Of a stretch of 7,184 nt of DNA, positions 1 to 6,200 are shown in pieces. A model generated the notes under the pieces. That model worked only from the letters and a program-made list of their open reading frames with translations. It made no database searches and was not told the DNA's origin. Within the stretch, counting starts at the first letter, position 1, and every line of letters starts with the position of its first letter. A program made the translations under genes and the position numbers. This DNA is from Phenylobacterium sp. GTDB lineage: Bacteria; Pseudomonadota; Alphaproteobacteria; Caulobacterales; Caulobacteraceae. Where the stretch lies: assembly GCA_028698405.1 (NCBI GenBank), contig JAQVDF010000089.1, positions 1-7,184 on the forward strand, given 5' to 3'.

Positions 1-36
1 CGCGGCGCCTGCGACGGCGGCGAGCCGGATCGGCAT
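1..36 (-). CDS. 5' end of a leftward gene, probably an exported protein (partial)
   Basis: Twelve codons are visible, reading MPIRLAAVAGAA, from an ATG at 34-36 and running off the left edge. The start is supported by a good Shine-Dalgarno sequence, AAGGGGG on the minus strand (44-50), with a 7-base spacer. An arginine followed by an alanine-rich hydrophobic run is how a Sec signal peptide begins, so I infer an exported or membrane protein. The gene is divergent from the c4-type cytochrome, with 88 bp between the two starts. In many proteobacteria, c4, b561 and CtaG-type genes lie near oxidase subunit genes, so a secreted oxidase subunit or another cytochrome is possible. The visible residues cannot decide this. 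Confidence 0.4.
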   Translation of the reverse strand, partial: MPIRLAAVAGAA

Positions 37-124
37 CCCTGGGCCCCCTTGCAAAGCTCCAGGGTCTGCAACCCATGCCGGCCGGGGCGGTTCCCATGAA
101 GCTGGTCCCGAAAGTCCGACGCCC
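37..124. promoter_or_regulatory. Divergent intergenic region between the left-edge gene and the c4-type cytochrome
   Basis: This short gap of 88 bp must carry promoter elements for both divergent genes if both are transcribed from here. The only element I can point to is the ribosome binding site AAGGGGG on the minus strand at 44-50. No strong Shine-Dalgarno sequence precedes the ATG at 125; the upstream GAAAG (110-114) is a weak candidate. I see no clear sigma-70 boxes or palindromic operator. Confidence 0.35.
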
Positions 125-826
125 ATGCCTTCGACGCCCTCTCCGCATGCCGCGCTGGCGGCCGCCTCGGCCCTGCTGTTGACGGCGGCCTGCGCGCCGG
201 AGCGGGCCCGCGACCCCTTCACGGCCGACGGGCGGATCATCGCCTTCAGCGGCGGCGACGCCGGCGCGAGCCGGGCCTGCTTTACCTGCCACGGCCTCGC
301 CGGCGAGGGCGACGGGCGGGCCAGCCCCCGGCTCGCGGGCCTGCCGGCCGGCTATCTCGTGCGCCAGCTCGGCGACTACGCGGACGGCCGCCGGGCCGAC
401 AAGGTGATGCGGCAGATCGCCAAGGTACTCGATCACGACGCGCGGATGGCGGTGGCCGCCTACTACGCCGCCCTGCCGGCGCCGCCCCCGGCGCACGCAC
501 CGGCCGGCGCCGCGGACGCCGCGGCGGCGCGGCTCTACCTCGCGGGCGATCCCTCGCGCGGGTTGCCCGCCTGCGCGAGCTGCCACGGCGCGGCGGGGGA
601 GGGGCGGGGGGATGCCAACCCGCCGCTCGCCGGCCAGCCGGTCGACTTCCTCGCCGAGCAGCTCCACCGTTGGCGGCGCAGCGAGCGGCGCAACGATCCG
701 CAGAACGTGATGCTGACGATCAGCCGCCGCCTGACGCCTTCGGAGGTCGAACGGATTTCGCGATACGCCGCGGGGCTCTCGCCAACGACCGCTCCAGCCG
801 GTGAATTCCAGGCAGCATCCCGCTGA
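125..826 (+). CDS. Di-haem c-type cytochrome, c4-like lipoprotein
   Basis: This 233-residue protein has two covalent haem sites, CFTCH at residues 52-56 and CASCH at 150-154. They sit in two similar domains of about 90 residues joined by an Ala/Pro-rich linker (117-135). Methionines 95 (VMRQIAK) and 196 (VMLTIS) are the likely sixth ligands, since they sit where c4 cytochromes place them, ahead of each C-terminal helix. The N-terminus is a hydrophobic signal ending in LTAAC with Cys23, which looks like a lipobox and suggests a lipid-anchored periplasmic protein. The signal has no basic n-region, so the start is less sure; no other in-frame ATG lies upstream in the window. Cytochromes c4 carry electrons to terminal oxidases. 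The last 107 bases overlap the 3' end of the opposing b561 gene. The tail after about residue 219 lies outside the domain. Confidence 0.88.
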   Translation: MPSTPSPHAALAAASALLLTAACAPERARDPFTADGRIIAFSGGDAGASRACFTCHGLAGEGDGRASPRLAGLPAGYLVRQLGDYADGRRADKVMRQIAKVLDHDARMAVAAYYAALPAPPPAHAPAGAADAAAARLYLAGDPSRGLPACASCHGAAGEGRGDANPPLAGQPVDFLAEQLHRWRRSERRNDPQNVMLTISRRLTPSEVERISRYAAGLSPTTAPAGEFQAASR

Positions 827-1397
827 GCACGTCGTCCCGGTCGACGATCTCGTGCTTCAGGGTCGCCCCGACGTGCATCGGGATCAGCGCCAGGACCAGC
901 AGGATGAAGCCGAAGTGGGCCATTTCCGCCCAGGCCTCGATGGCCCAGCGGCGCTCCGGCGTCAGGTCCGCAAATGGCATGTGGGGCCACGGAACGAGGC
1001 CGGCCACCGACAGCGGCTGCTGAGGCGCGGTGGCCGACAGCATGGCCCAGCCGCTCAGGGGCAGGCCGAGAAGGGCGAAGTAGAAGGCGAAGTGGGTCAG
1101 ATGGGCCGCCTGGCTCTGCCAGCCGGGCTTGTCCGCATCGTTGACCGGCCCCGGGATGATCATCCGCCAGACCATCCTCGCGAGGGTGACGACGAAGATC
1201 AGCAGACCGACCTGGACGTGCAGGGCGTAGGCCTCGACCTTCTCGGCCCCGACCGGCAGCCGCCCGGTGCGCCAGCCCCACCAGAGCTGGAAGACGATCA
1301 GCCCGGCAACCGTCCAGTGGAAGGCGACGCCCACCGGCGAGTAGCGGCGCTCGCGGGTGTGGCCATGGGCCCAGAGGCGCAACCGCCGGACGATCAT
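720..1397 (-). CDS. Cytochrome b561 family di-haem membrane protein
   Basis: This 225-residue protein has four predicted membrane helices, at about 22-42, 57-80, 99-122 and 156-178. Histidines at 27 (FHW), 60, 161 (AHFGF) and 175 (MHVG) fit the four b-haem ligands of bacterial b561. The last pair is 14 residues apart, the same spacing I recall for E. coli CybB. Members oxidise quinol or exchange electrons with cytochromes at the inner membrane. The ATG overlaps the stop of the upstream CtaG-type gene (ATGA), so the two are probably translationally coupled in one operon. The family domain ends near HEIVDRDDVLSGMLPG (182-197). The following 28-residue basic tail is encoded almost entirely antisense to the c4-type cytochrome gene. 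The open frame also runs far upstream, but the b561 homology begins at this methionine. Confidence 0.9.
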   Translation of the reverse strand: MIVRRLRLWAHGHTRERRYSPVGVAFHWTVAGLIVFQLWWGWRTGRLPVGAEKVEAYALHVQVGLLIFVVTLARMVWRMIIPGPVNDADKPGWQSQAAHLTHFAFYFALLGLPLSGWAMLSATAPQQPLSVAGLVPWPHMPFADLTPERRWAIEAWAEMAHFGFILLVLALIPMHVGATLKHEIVDRDDVLSGMLPGIHRLERSLARAPRRIAKSVRPPKASGGG

Positions 1398-2125
1398 GCG
1401 CGGGCGGGTCCGGCGTCGGGGGCCGACAGGCTGCGGCCGACCAGGGCCAGCGCCGCGGCGAGGTAGGCCAGCGCCATGGGCGCCCACATGATCAGCCCGG
1501 CCAGTTGCTGGTCGGACAGCGGCGTCAGGCCCCAGGCAGCCGGCGAGAGCAGATGCGGCGCGTAGAGCGGCTGGGCGGCGAAGGTGATCAGCGCACCGAG
1601 TAGTCCGGTGGCCATCATCACGGCCAGCAGCGCCCCCGCCGCGGCGAGCGGGCCAGCGGTCCGCACCGCCGCCCAGAAGGCGGCCGCCGAGCCGAGCAGG
1701 CTGACCTGCATCAGCCAGTAGGCGGCGTCGTTCGACAGCGCCCAGGTGTAGGGCCCCGGCGCATGCCACAGCCAGACGGCGACCACGTGCGCCGCGGCGA
1801 CGGCCGCGAGCGGCAGAGGCCGGGCGCGCGGCGCGGCGAAGGCGAAGAGGGGCGCCGCGACGACGATCAGCAGCGCGTGGTGCGCCACCCTTGCCGAGAA
1901 CAGCGCCGAGCTCAGCGCGCAGAGCGGACTGACGAAAGCGACGGCGAGCACCGTGAACGCCGCGGCCGCGGGCAGGTCGCGCCCGGCCCCGCCGCGCCGG
2001 CGATACGCCGCCCAGCCCGCCGCCGCCAGCGCCAGGAGCCCGATCAACACGGGGTCGGGATTCCATCGCGCGGCGAGCTCGGCCGGCGTCGGCGCCGGCC
2101 CGCAATAGGGATTCCAGATCGGCAT
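1394..2125 (-). CDS. caa3_CtaG-type cytochrome c oxidase assembly protein
   Basis: This 243-residue, highly hydrophobic protein has about six to seven membrane helices. It carries family hallmarks: a YCG near the N-terminus (7-9), a His pair in ARVAHHALLIVVAAPL (82-83), WHAP at 120-123, LLGALITF with a downstream PLY (175-188), and LSDQQLAGLIMW at 203-214. The family (Pfam caa3_CtaG) helps assemble haem-copper cytochrome c oxidases, probably at the copper-delivery stage. It is not the Cox11-type protein also called CtaG in alphaproteobacteria, so I give no symbol. I chose the ATG at 2125 over an in-frame ATG at 2200. The upstream 25 residues are Arg/Cys-rich and unlike the family, and GGGGAG lies 11 bases before the chosen start. 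The stop overlaps the b561 start. The pair is divergent from the PQQ dehydrogenase. Confidence 0.85.
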   Translation of the reverse strand: MPIWNPYCGPAPTPAELAARWNPDPVLIGLLALAAAGWAAYRRRGGAGRDLPAAAAFTVLAVAFVSPLCALSSALFSARVAHHALLIVVAAPLFAFAAPRARPLPLAAVAAAHVVAVWLWHAPGPYTWALSNDAAYWLMQVSLLGSAAAFWAAVRTAGPLAAAGALLAVMMATGLLGALITFAAQPLYAPHLLSPAAWGLTPLSDQQLAGLIMWAPMALAYLAAALALVGRSLSAPDAGPARA

Positions 2126-2244
2126 GGCCAAGGCGGCTCCCCGTCTCCGCAAACCACAACAGCCGCGCCGCGCGTGGGTTCCGGTCACGCGTGGGAACAT
2201 GGGGAGAGGAGCGGGGGCGGAGGGAACGCGCCGCCACGGTTCTT

Positions 2245-2262
2245 CTGTCGGGGAACCGACAG
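2245..2262 (+). other. Perfect hairpin with a GNRA-type loop in the leader of the PQQ dehydrogenase
   Basis: CTGTCGG (2245-2251) pairs perfectly with CCGACAG (2256-2262) around the loop GGAA. On the plus strand that loop fits the stable GNRA tetraloop rule. It lies 44 bases before the GTG start of the dehydrogenase. An alternative stem, CGGTTC (2237-2242) with GAACCG (2253-2258), overlaps it and cannot form at the same time. No U-tract follows, so it is not an intrinsic terminator. It may be an RNA structure in the leader or a DNA operator. Confidence 0.5.
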
Positions 2263-2294
2263 GCGGCGGCGGCTTTCAGGGCAGAGCCGGGAGA

Positions 2295-2300
2295 GAGGAG
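2295..2300 (+). promoter_or_regulatory. Ribosome binding site that fixes the GTG start of the PQQ dehydrogenase
   Basis: GAGGAG is followed by a 6-base spacer and then GTG at 2307-2309. This is the only strong Shine-Dalgarno sequence near the N-terminus, and it agrees with where family homology begins. Confidence 0.75.
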
Positions 2301-2306
2301 ACCGCC

Positions 2307-4721
2307 GTGACCTGGGAGCATCGAGGCGCGAGAGGGGCCGCAGGGCTGTGGGCCCTGCGGATCGTGGCGGCGCTGTTGGGTCTGATCGGACTGGTGCTGG
2401 CCATCGGCGGCGCCTGGCTCGCCTTCATCGGAGGCTCGCCCTACTACCTGTTGGCAGGGCTCGGGCTGTGCGCCGCGGCCTTCTTCCTCTTCAAGGGCCG
2501 GGTGCTGGGGGTGGCGATATACGCCGCGGTCTTCGTGGCCACCCTATTCTGGGCGCTTTGGGAGGTCGGGCTGCACGGCTGGGCGCTGGTCCCGCGCGTC
2601 GTCGGCCCCCTGGTGCTGTTCTTCGTCGTGCTGGCGCTGGTTCCGGCGATCTCGGCCTCGCGCACGGCCAGGCAGCTGGCGCTCGGCGGACTGGTGGGCG
2701 CGCTGGCCCTGGTGATCGCCGGCGGGATCGGCGTCGCCATGTCGGCCCGCGCGCCGGAGCCGCGGCCGCTGCCGGCGGCGCAGCTGGCGATGACCGAGCC
2801 GTCCCTGTGGCCGGTCGGCGCCGACTGGCCGGCCTACGGCGGAACCTACAGCGCGCGTCGCTACTCGCCGCTGAGCCAGATCACCCCCGACAACGTGCGC
2901 CGGCTGGAGCGCGCCTGGGTCGCCCACACACGCGACCTGCCCAGCGAGCGGGCCAAGAACAAGTACGGGGCCGAAACCACGCCGCTGAAGGTCGGCGACG
3001 CCCTCTACCTCTGCTCGGCCAAGAACATCCTGATCTCGTTCGACCCGGCCACCGGGCGCGAGCGCTGGCGCTACGACCCCAAGGTCGCCGACGACTGGAT
3101 TCCCTACACCGCAGCGTGCCGCGGCGTGGCCTACTACGCCGTGCCCGGCGCGGATCCGGCCGAGGCCTGCGCCTCGCGGATCATCGAGGGCACGCTGGAC
3201 GGCCGGATCATCGCGGTGGACGCGCGCACGGGCGTTCCGTGCGCCGGCTTCGGCCGCAACGGCCAGGTGGACATCAAGCTGGGCATGGGCGCGGTCTTCC
3301 CAGGCATGGTCTCGATCACCTCGCCGCCGACCATCGTGCGCGGTGTGATCGTCACCGGCCATCAGGTGTTGGACGGGCAGCGCAACGACGCCCCCTCCGG
3401 CGTGATCCAGGGCTTCGACGCCGTCACCGGCGAGCAGCGCTGGGCGTGGGATCTGGGACGGGACGCCAGCGAGCCTGCGACGCCGGACGTCACCTACACC
3501 CGCGGCACGCCGAACATGTGGACCATCGCTTCGGGCGACGAGGCCCTCGGCCACGCCTACCTGCCGATGGGCAACTCGGCGGTGGACTACTGGAGCAGCG
3601 ACCGCTCGGCGCAGGAGAACTTCTACGCCACCTCGCTGGTGGCGCTCGACGTGACCACCGGCCGTCCGGCCTGGCGCTTCCAGACCGTGCACATGGACGT
3701 GTGGGACTACGACCTCGGCTCGCAGGCCACGCTGGTCGACTTCCCGAGCCCGGCGGGGATGGTTCCGGCGCTGGTGCTGCCGTCCAAGCAGGGCGACATC
3801 TACGTGCTCGACCGGCGCACCGGCCGGCCGCTGACCGGCGTCGAGGAGCGGCCGGTCCCGCAAGGCGGCGTCGAACCGGCGCAGCGGACGAAGACCCAGC
3901 TCTTCTCACTCTATCACACGCTGGCCAGGCAGGAGCTGACCGAGAAGGACATGTGGGGCATGTCGCTGATCGATCAGATGGTCTGCCGGATCCAGTTCCG
4001 GCTGGCCGACTACCGCGGCATGTACACCCCACCCACCGCCGACCGGCGCTGGGTCCAGTATCCGGGCTACAACGGCGGCAGCGACAGGGGCGGGATCGCG
4101 GTCGACCCGGTGCGCGGCGTGATCGTCGCCAACTACAACGACATGCCCAACTACAACCGGCTGGTCCCGCGCGAGGAGGCCGACCGCAAAGGCTGGACGC
4201 CGCGCGACCAGGCCCGTGGCGGCGACCTCGGCGGCGGGGCGGAGGGTGCGGGCGATCCGCAGGCCGGCTCGCCCTACGCCGTGTCGGTGAACGCCGGCTG
4301 GCGCATGCCCTTCACCAAGCTGCTCTGCAAACAGCCGCCCTACGGCGGCATCCGCGCCATCGACCTAAGGACCGGCCGGACGATCTGGGACCGGCCGCTC
4401 GGCCAGGCCCGCCGCAACGGCCCCTTCGGCATTCCCTCCATGCTGCCGGTCGGCATCGGCACGCCGAACAACGGCGGGGCGGTGGTGACCGCGGGCGGGG
4501 TGATCTTCATCGCCGCGGCGACCGACAACCTGATCCGCGCCCTCGACCTGCGCACCGGCGAACTGCTCTGGAGCGACGTGCTCCCGGCCGGCGGCCAGGC
4601 CACGCCGATGACCTACGAGCACGGCGGCCGGCAGTATCTGGTGATCATGGCCGGCGGGCACCACTTCATGGAGACGCCGGTCGGCGATGAGGTGATCGCC
4701 TACGCGCTGCCCGGCTCCTGA
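2307..4721 (+). CDS. Membrane-bound PQQ-dependent dehydrogenase, glucose/quinate/shikimate family (Gcd-like)
   Basis: This 804-residue quinoprotein oxidises a sugar, polyol or cyclic acid in the periplasm and reduces ubiquinone; E. coli Gcd has 796 residues. Five membrane helices occupy about 16-145. A PQQ beta-propeller follows from about 165, opening with the quinoprotein signature DWPAYGG and ITPDNVRRL (173-200). Residues aligning with E. coli active-site positions, as I recall them, are Trp405, the base Asp467 (in WDYD) and Lys494 (in PSKQG). The last two are 27 apart, as Asp466 and Lys493 are in E. coli. The C-terminus keeps PAGGQATPMTYE (760-771) and AGGHH (782-786). E. coli His262, linked to substrate preference, appears to be Thr268 here, so glucose is not assured. 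An in-frame ATG at 2124 would add an unlikely Arg/Gly-rich stretch. No PQQ synthesis genes are in view. The 3' end overlaps the AI-2E gene by 22 bp. Confidence 0.93.
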   Translation: MTWEHRGARGAAGLWALRIVAALLGLIGLVLAIGGAWLAFIGGSPYYLLAGLGLCAAAFFLFKGRVLGVAIYAAVFVATLFWALWEVGLHGWALVPRVVGPLVLFFVVLALVPAISASRTARQLALGGLVGALALVIAGGIGVAMSARAPEPRPLPAAQLAMTEPSLWPVGADWPAYGGTYSARRYSPLSQITPDNVRRLERAWVAHTRDLPSERAKNKYGAETTPLKVGDALYLCSAKNILISFDPATGRERWRYDPKVADDWIPYTAACRGVAYYAVPGADPAEACASRIIEGTLDGRIIAVDARTGVPCAGFGRNGQVDIKLGMGAVFPGMVSITSPPTIVRGVIVTGHQVLDGQRNDAPSGVIQGFDAVTGEQRWAWDLGRDASEPATPDVTYTRGTPNMWTIASGDEALGHAYLPMGNSAVDYWSSDRSAQENFYATSLVALDVTTGRPAWRFQTVHMDVWDYDLGSQATLVDFPSPAGMVPALVLPSKQGDIYVLDRRTGRPLTGVEERPVPQGGVEPAQRTKTQLFSLYHTLARQELTEKDMWGMSLIDQMVCRIQFRLADYRGMYTPPTADRRWVQYPGYNGGSDRGGIAVDPVRGVIVANYNDMPNYNRLVPREEADRKGWTPRDQARGGDLGGGAEGAGDPQAGSPYAVSVNAGWRMPFTKLLCKQPPYGGIRAIDLRTGRTIWDRPLGQARRNGPFGIPSMLPVGIGTPNNGGAVVTAGGVIFIAAATDNLIRALDLRTGELLWSDVLPAGGQATPMTYEHGGRQYLVIMAGGHHFMETPVGDEVIAYALPGS

Positions 4722-5794
4722 ACGCCGAGGTCGGCATCGTCGGCGGGGCCGCCGAGGAAGCCCTCGACGTAGAGCATCTTCACGGCCACGTAGGCGACCA
4801 GCGCCAGGGGCGTCGCGAACAGCACGCCGAGCGGACCCAGCAGCAGCCCCATCGCCAGGACCGCGAACAGCGTCAGGGCCATCGGCAGCTGGGCCATCTG
4901 GCGGAGCACCAGGGGGGTGATCAGGTTGGCTTCGATCTGCGCCGCGCCCAGGTAGACGATGCCCGCCCAGATGAAGGTGTCGGTTCCCTGGGTGAGGGCG
5001 ATGGTCAGGCCCGGGAGGGCCGCGGCCATCGGCCCGACGACGGGCACGAACTGGCCGACGCCGGCCAGGAGGCCGAGGCCCAGCGGGGTGGGCACCCCGG
5101 CCAGCCACAGGCCGAGCGTGGTCGTCGCACCGACCAGCGCCATCGAGACGAGCTGGCCGAGCAGCCAGCGGCGCAGGGCGTGGTTCATCGTCGTCACCAC
5201 CTCGCGGGCCCGCGGACGCGCCGACCGCGGGACGAGGCTGATCGCCCCCCTCAGATAGGTCTGCGGGTGGAAGGCGAGGTAGAGGCCGGCGAAGGCGACG
5301 ATGATCGCCGAAGCGACGCCGGTGGCGAGGTCGGCGGTGAACTGCGGCGCGAGCCTGAGCAGCAGCTCGTCGGGCGCCTTGACCGCGTTCAGCTGGCCGA
5401 GCGCCAGCCGCCCCAGCGGGTCGGCGGCCATCGCCGTCTGGGCCTGCGCCCAGGCCCTGGGCAACAGCTCGGCCAGGGTGCGAAGCTGGTCGAGGGCTTC
5501 CCGGCCGAACGTCCAGACCCCGGCTGCGCTGGCCAGCATGATCGCCATCGTCACCGCGGTCAGGGCGATCGGGCGCGGCATCCGCAGCCGCGCCGCCAAG
5601 GGTTCGGACAGCGCATCCAGCAAGAGGGCGACGAGCACCGCGCCGAACGCCAGCAGCAGCACGTCGATCAGGGCCAGCACCAGGGCGGCCAGCGCCAGGA
5701 TCAGCGCGATGGCGACCAGTCGGCGCGCCGCGCCGACGGGCAGGCGCCCGCGCCGGGGCTCACTGGGCGACCCGATGTGCGGCGCCTCGGCCAT
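4700..5794 (-). CDS. AI-2E family transporter (UPF0118/PerM-like permease)
   Basis: This 364-residue inner-membrane protein has about eight hydrophobic segments: roughly 24-42, 45-62, 75-95, 156-175, 213-232, 237-262, 272-285 and 303-335. A soluble stretch lies between the third and fourth. Family marks are GQFVPVVGP (247-255) with PG soon after, IEANLITPLVL (287-297), LPMALTLFAVLAMG (303-316) and GPLGVLFATPL (320-330). The family is named for E. coli TqsA, which exports autoinducer-2. Most members have other or unknown substrates, and some act as Na+/H+ antiporters, so no signalling role should be assumed. The ATG lies 7 bp after the stop of the upstream cytochrome c gene, so the two are likely cotranscribed. 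Its own ribosome binding site is weak: GGAG lies 16 bases upstream. This makes translational coupling plausible. Confidence 0.9.
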   Translation of the reverse strand: MAEAPHIGSPSEPRRGRLPVGAARRLVAIALILALAALVLALIDVLLLAFGAVLVALLLDALSEPLAARLRMPRPIALTAVTMAIMLASAAGVWTFGREALDQLRTLAELLPRAWAQAQTAMAADPLGRLALGQLNAVKAPDELLLRLAPQFTADLATGVASAIIVAFAGLYLAFHPQTYLRGAISLVPRSARPRAREVVTTMNHALRRWLLGQLVSMALVGATTTLGLWLAGVPTPLGLGLLAGVGQFVPVVGPMAAALPGLTIALTQGTDTFIWAGIVYLGAAQIEANLITPLVLRQMAQLPMALTLFAVLAMGLLLGPLGVLFATPLALVAYVAVKMLYVEGFLGGPADDADLGVQEPGSA

Positions 5795-5801
5795 CGGCGG
5801 C

Positions 5802-6200
5802 CTATTCGGTCTCCAGGGTCTGCATGTAGGCCATCAGGGACTCGATCTCGTCCCAGTGGACCCGCAGCGGCGGCATCTCGGAGTGTTCGGTCTCGACCAT
5901 GTCGGCCAGCTTCCGCTGCAGCGTGGTGGCCACGTAGCGGCGGTTGAGTTCGACGAAGGTCGGCGCGCCGGCCATGGGGCTCTCCTGACCGGCCTTCACC
6001 GCGTGACAGGAGGCGCAACGGGTCTCGGCGAAGGCGCGGCCGGCCTCGACGCTGGGCGCGCGCAGCGCGACCTCCTCGTCCGACGAGCCTGTCGCACAGG
6101 CGCCCGCAAGCAACAGCGCCGTGAAGCCCGCGGCGGCAAGGCGGAGAGGGCCGAGCCAGGCGGGACGTTGGTCGGTGGAGGCGGAATCGGTGCGAGTCAC
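5802..6200 (-). CDS. Mono-haem class I cytochrome c lipoprotein
   Basis: This 132-residue protein carries one haem site, CASCH at residues 62-66. The probable axial methionine, Met109, sits in SEMPPL ahead of a C-terminal helix ending AYMQTLE. Both are typical of small class I cytochromes c. The N-terminus is unusually long, with a basic and polar lead, a hydrophobic core at about 19-34 and LLAGAC ending in Cys35, a lipobox-like site. I infer a lipid-anchored periplasmic electron carrier. The start is a GTG at 6198-6200, supported by AGGAG at 6211-6215 with a 10-base spacer. It is the first gene of a likely two-gene operon with the AI-2E permease. Its redox partner is not shown. Oxidases and the b561/c4 set are candidates by theme only. 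Confidence 0.88.
   Translation of the reverse strand: MTRTDSASTDQRPAWLGPLRLAAAGFTALLLAGACATGSSDEEVALRAPSVEAGRAFAETRCASCHAVKAGQESPMAGAPTFVELNRRYVATTLQRKLADMVETEHSEMPPLRVHWDEIESLMAYMQTLETE

Larger units (their letters stand above)
2126..2306. promoter_or_regulatory. Divergent control region between the CtaG/b561 operon and the PQQ dehydrogenase
   Basis: This 181-bp gap between two divergent starts should hold both promoters. Five copies of GGAAC or its complement GTTCC, some shortened to GGTTC, lie within 80 bp: GTTCC 2178-2182, GGAAC 2194-2198, GGGAAC 2222-2227, GGTTC 2238-2242 and GGGAAC 2251-2256. They form two inverted pairs, 2178-2198 and 2238-2257. CGCGTGGG is directly repeated at 2171-2178 and 2188-2195. 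I infer possible binding sites for a regulator, but I recognise no known operator. Clear -35 and -10 boxes are not evident. Confidence 0.5.

Noticed and set aside
2126..2200. N-terminal extension of the CtaG-type protein to an ATG at 2200
   Set aside because: The 25 extra residues are Arg/Cys-rich, while family resemblance begins at MPIWNPYCG. GGGGAG lies at a usable distance before the later start.
2124..2306. N-terminal extension of the PQQ dehydrogenase to an ATG at 2124
   Set aside because: The extra 61 residues are not family-like and would cover the divergent control region. A strong ribosome binding site precedes the GTG at 2307.
720..2321. A single 533-residue leftward open frame reading through b561 and far upstream
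   Set aside because: Only the last 225 residues resemble a protein family. The upstream part lies antisense to intergenic DNA and out of frame with the clear CtaG-type gene, and its composition is the Arg/Ala/Gly-rich kind typical of GC-rich shadow frames.
1763..4690. A 975-residue rightward open frame
   Set aside because: It covers the PQQ dehydrogenase in another frame and is almost entirely Arg, Gly, Ala and Pro with no domain. The overlapping frame carries unmistakable quinoprotein motifs.
4724..4735. GCCGA-GG-TCGGC inverted repeat just after the PQQ dehydrogenase stop, as a terminator
   Set aside because: The stem is 5 bp with a 2-base loop and no T-run, and it lies inside the coding sequence of the AI-2E permease.
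4700..5794. Quorum-sensing role for the AI-2E family protein
   Set aside because: The family name comes from one E. coli member. Most relatives are not autoinducer exporters, and there is no luxS or signalling gene in the window.
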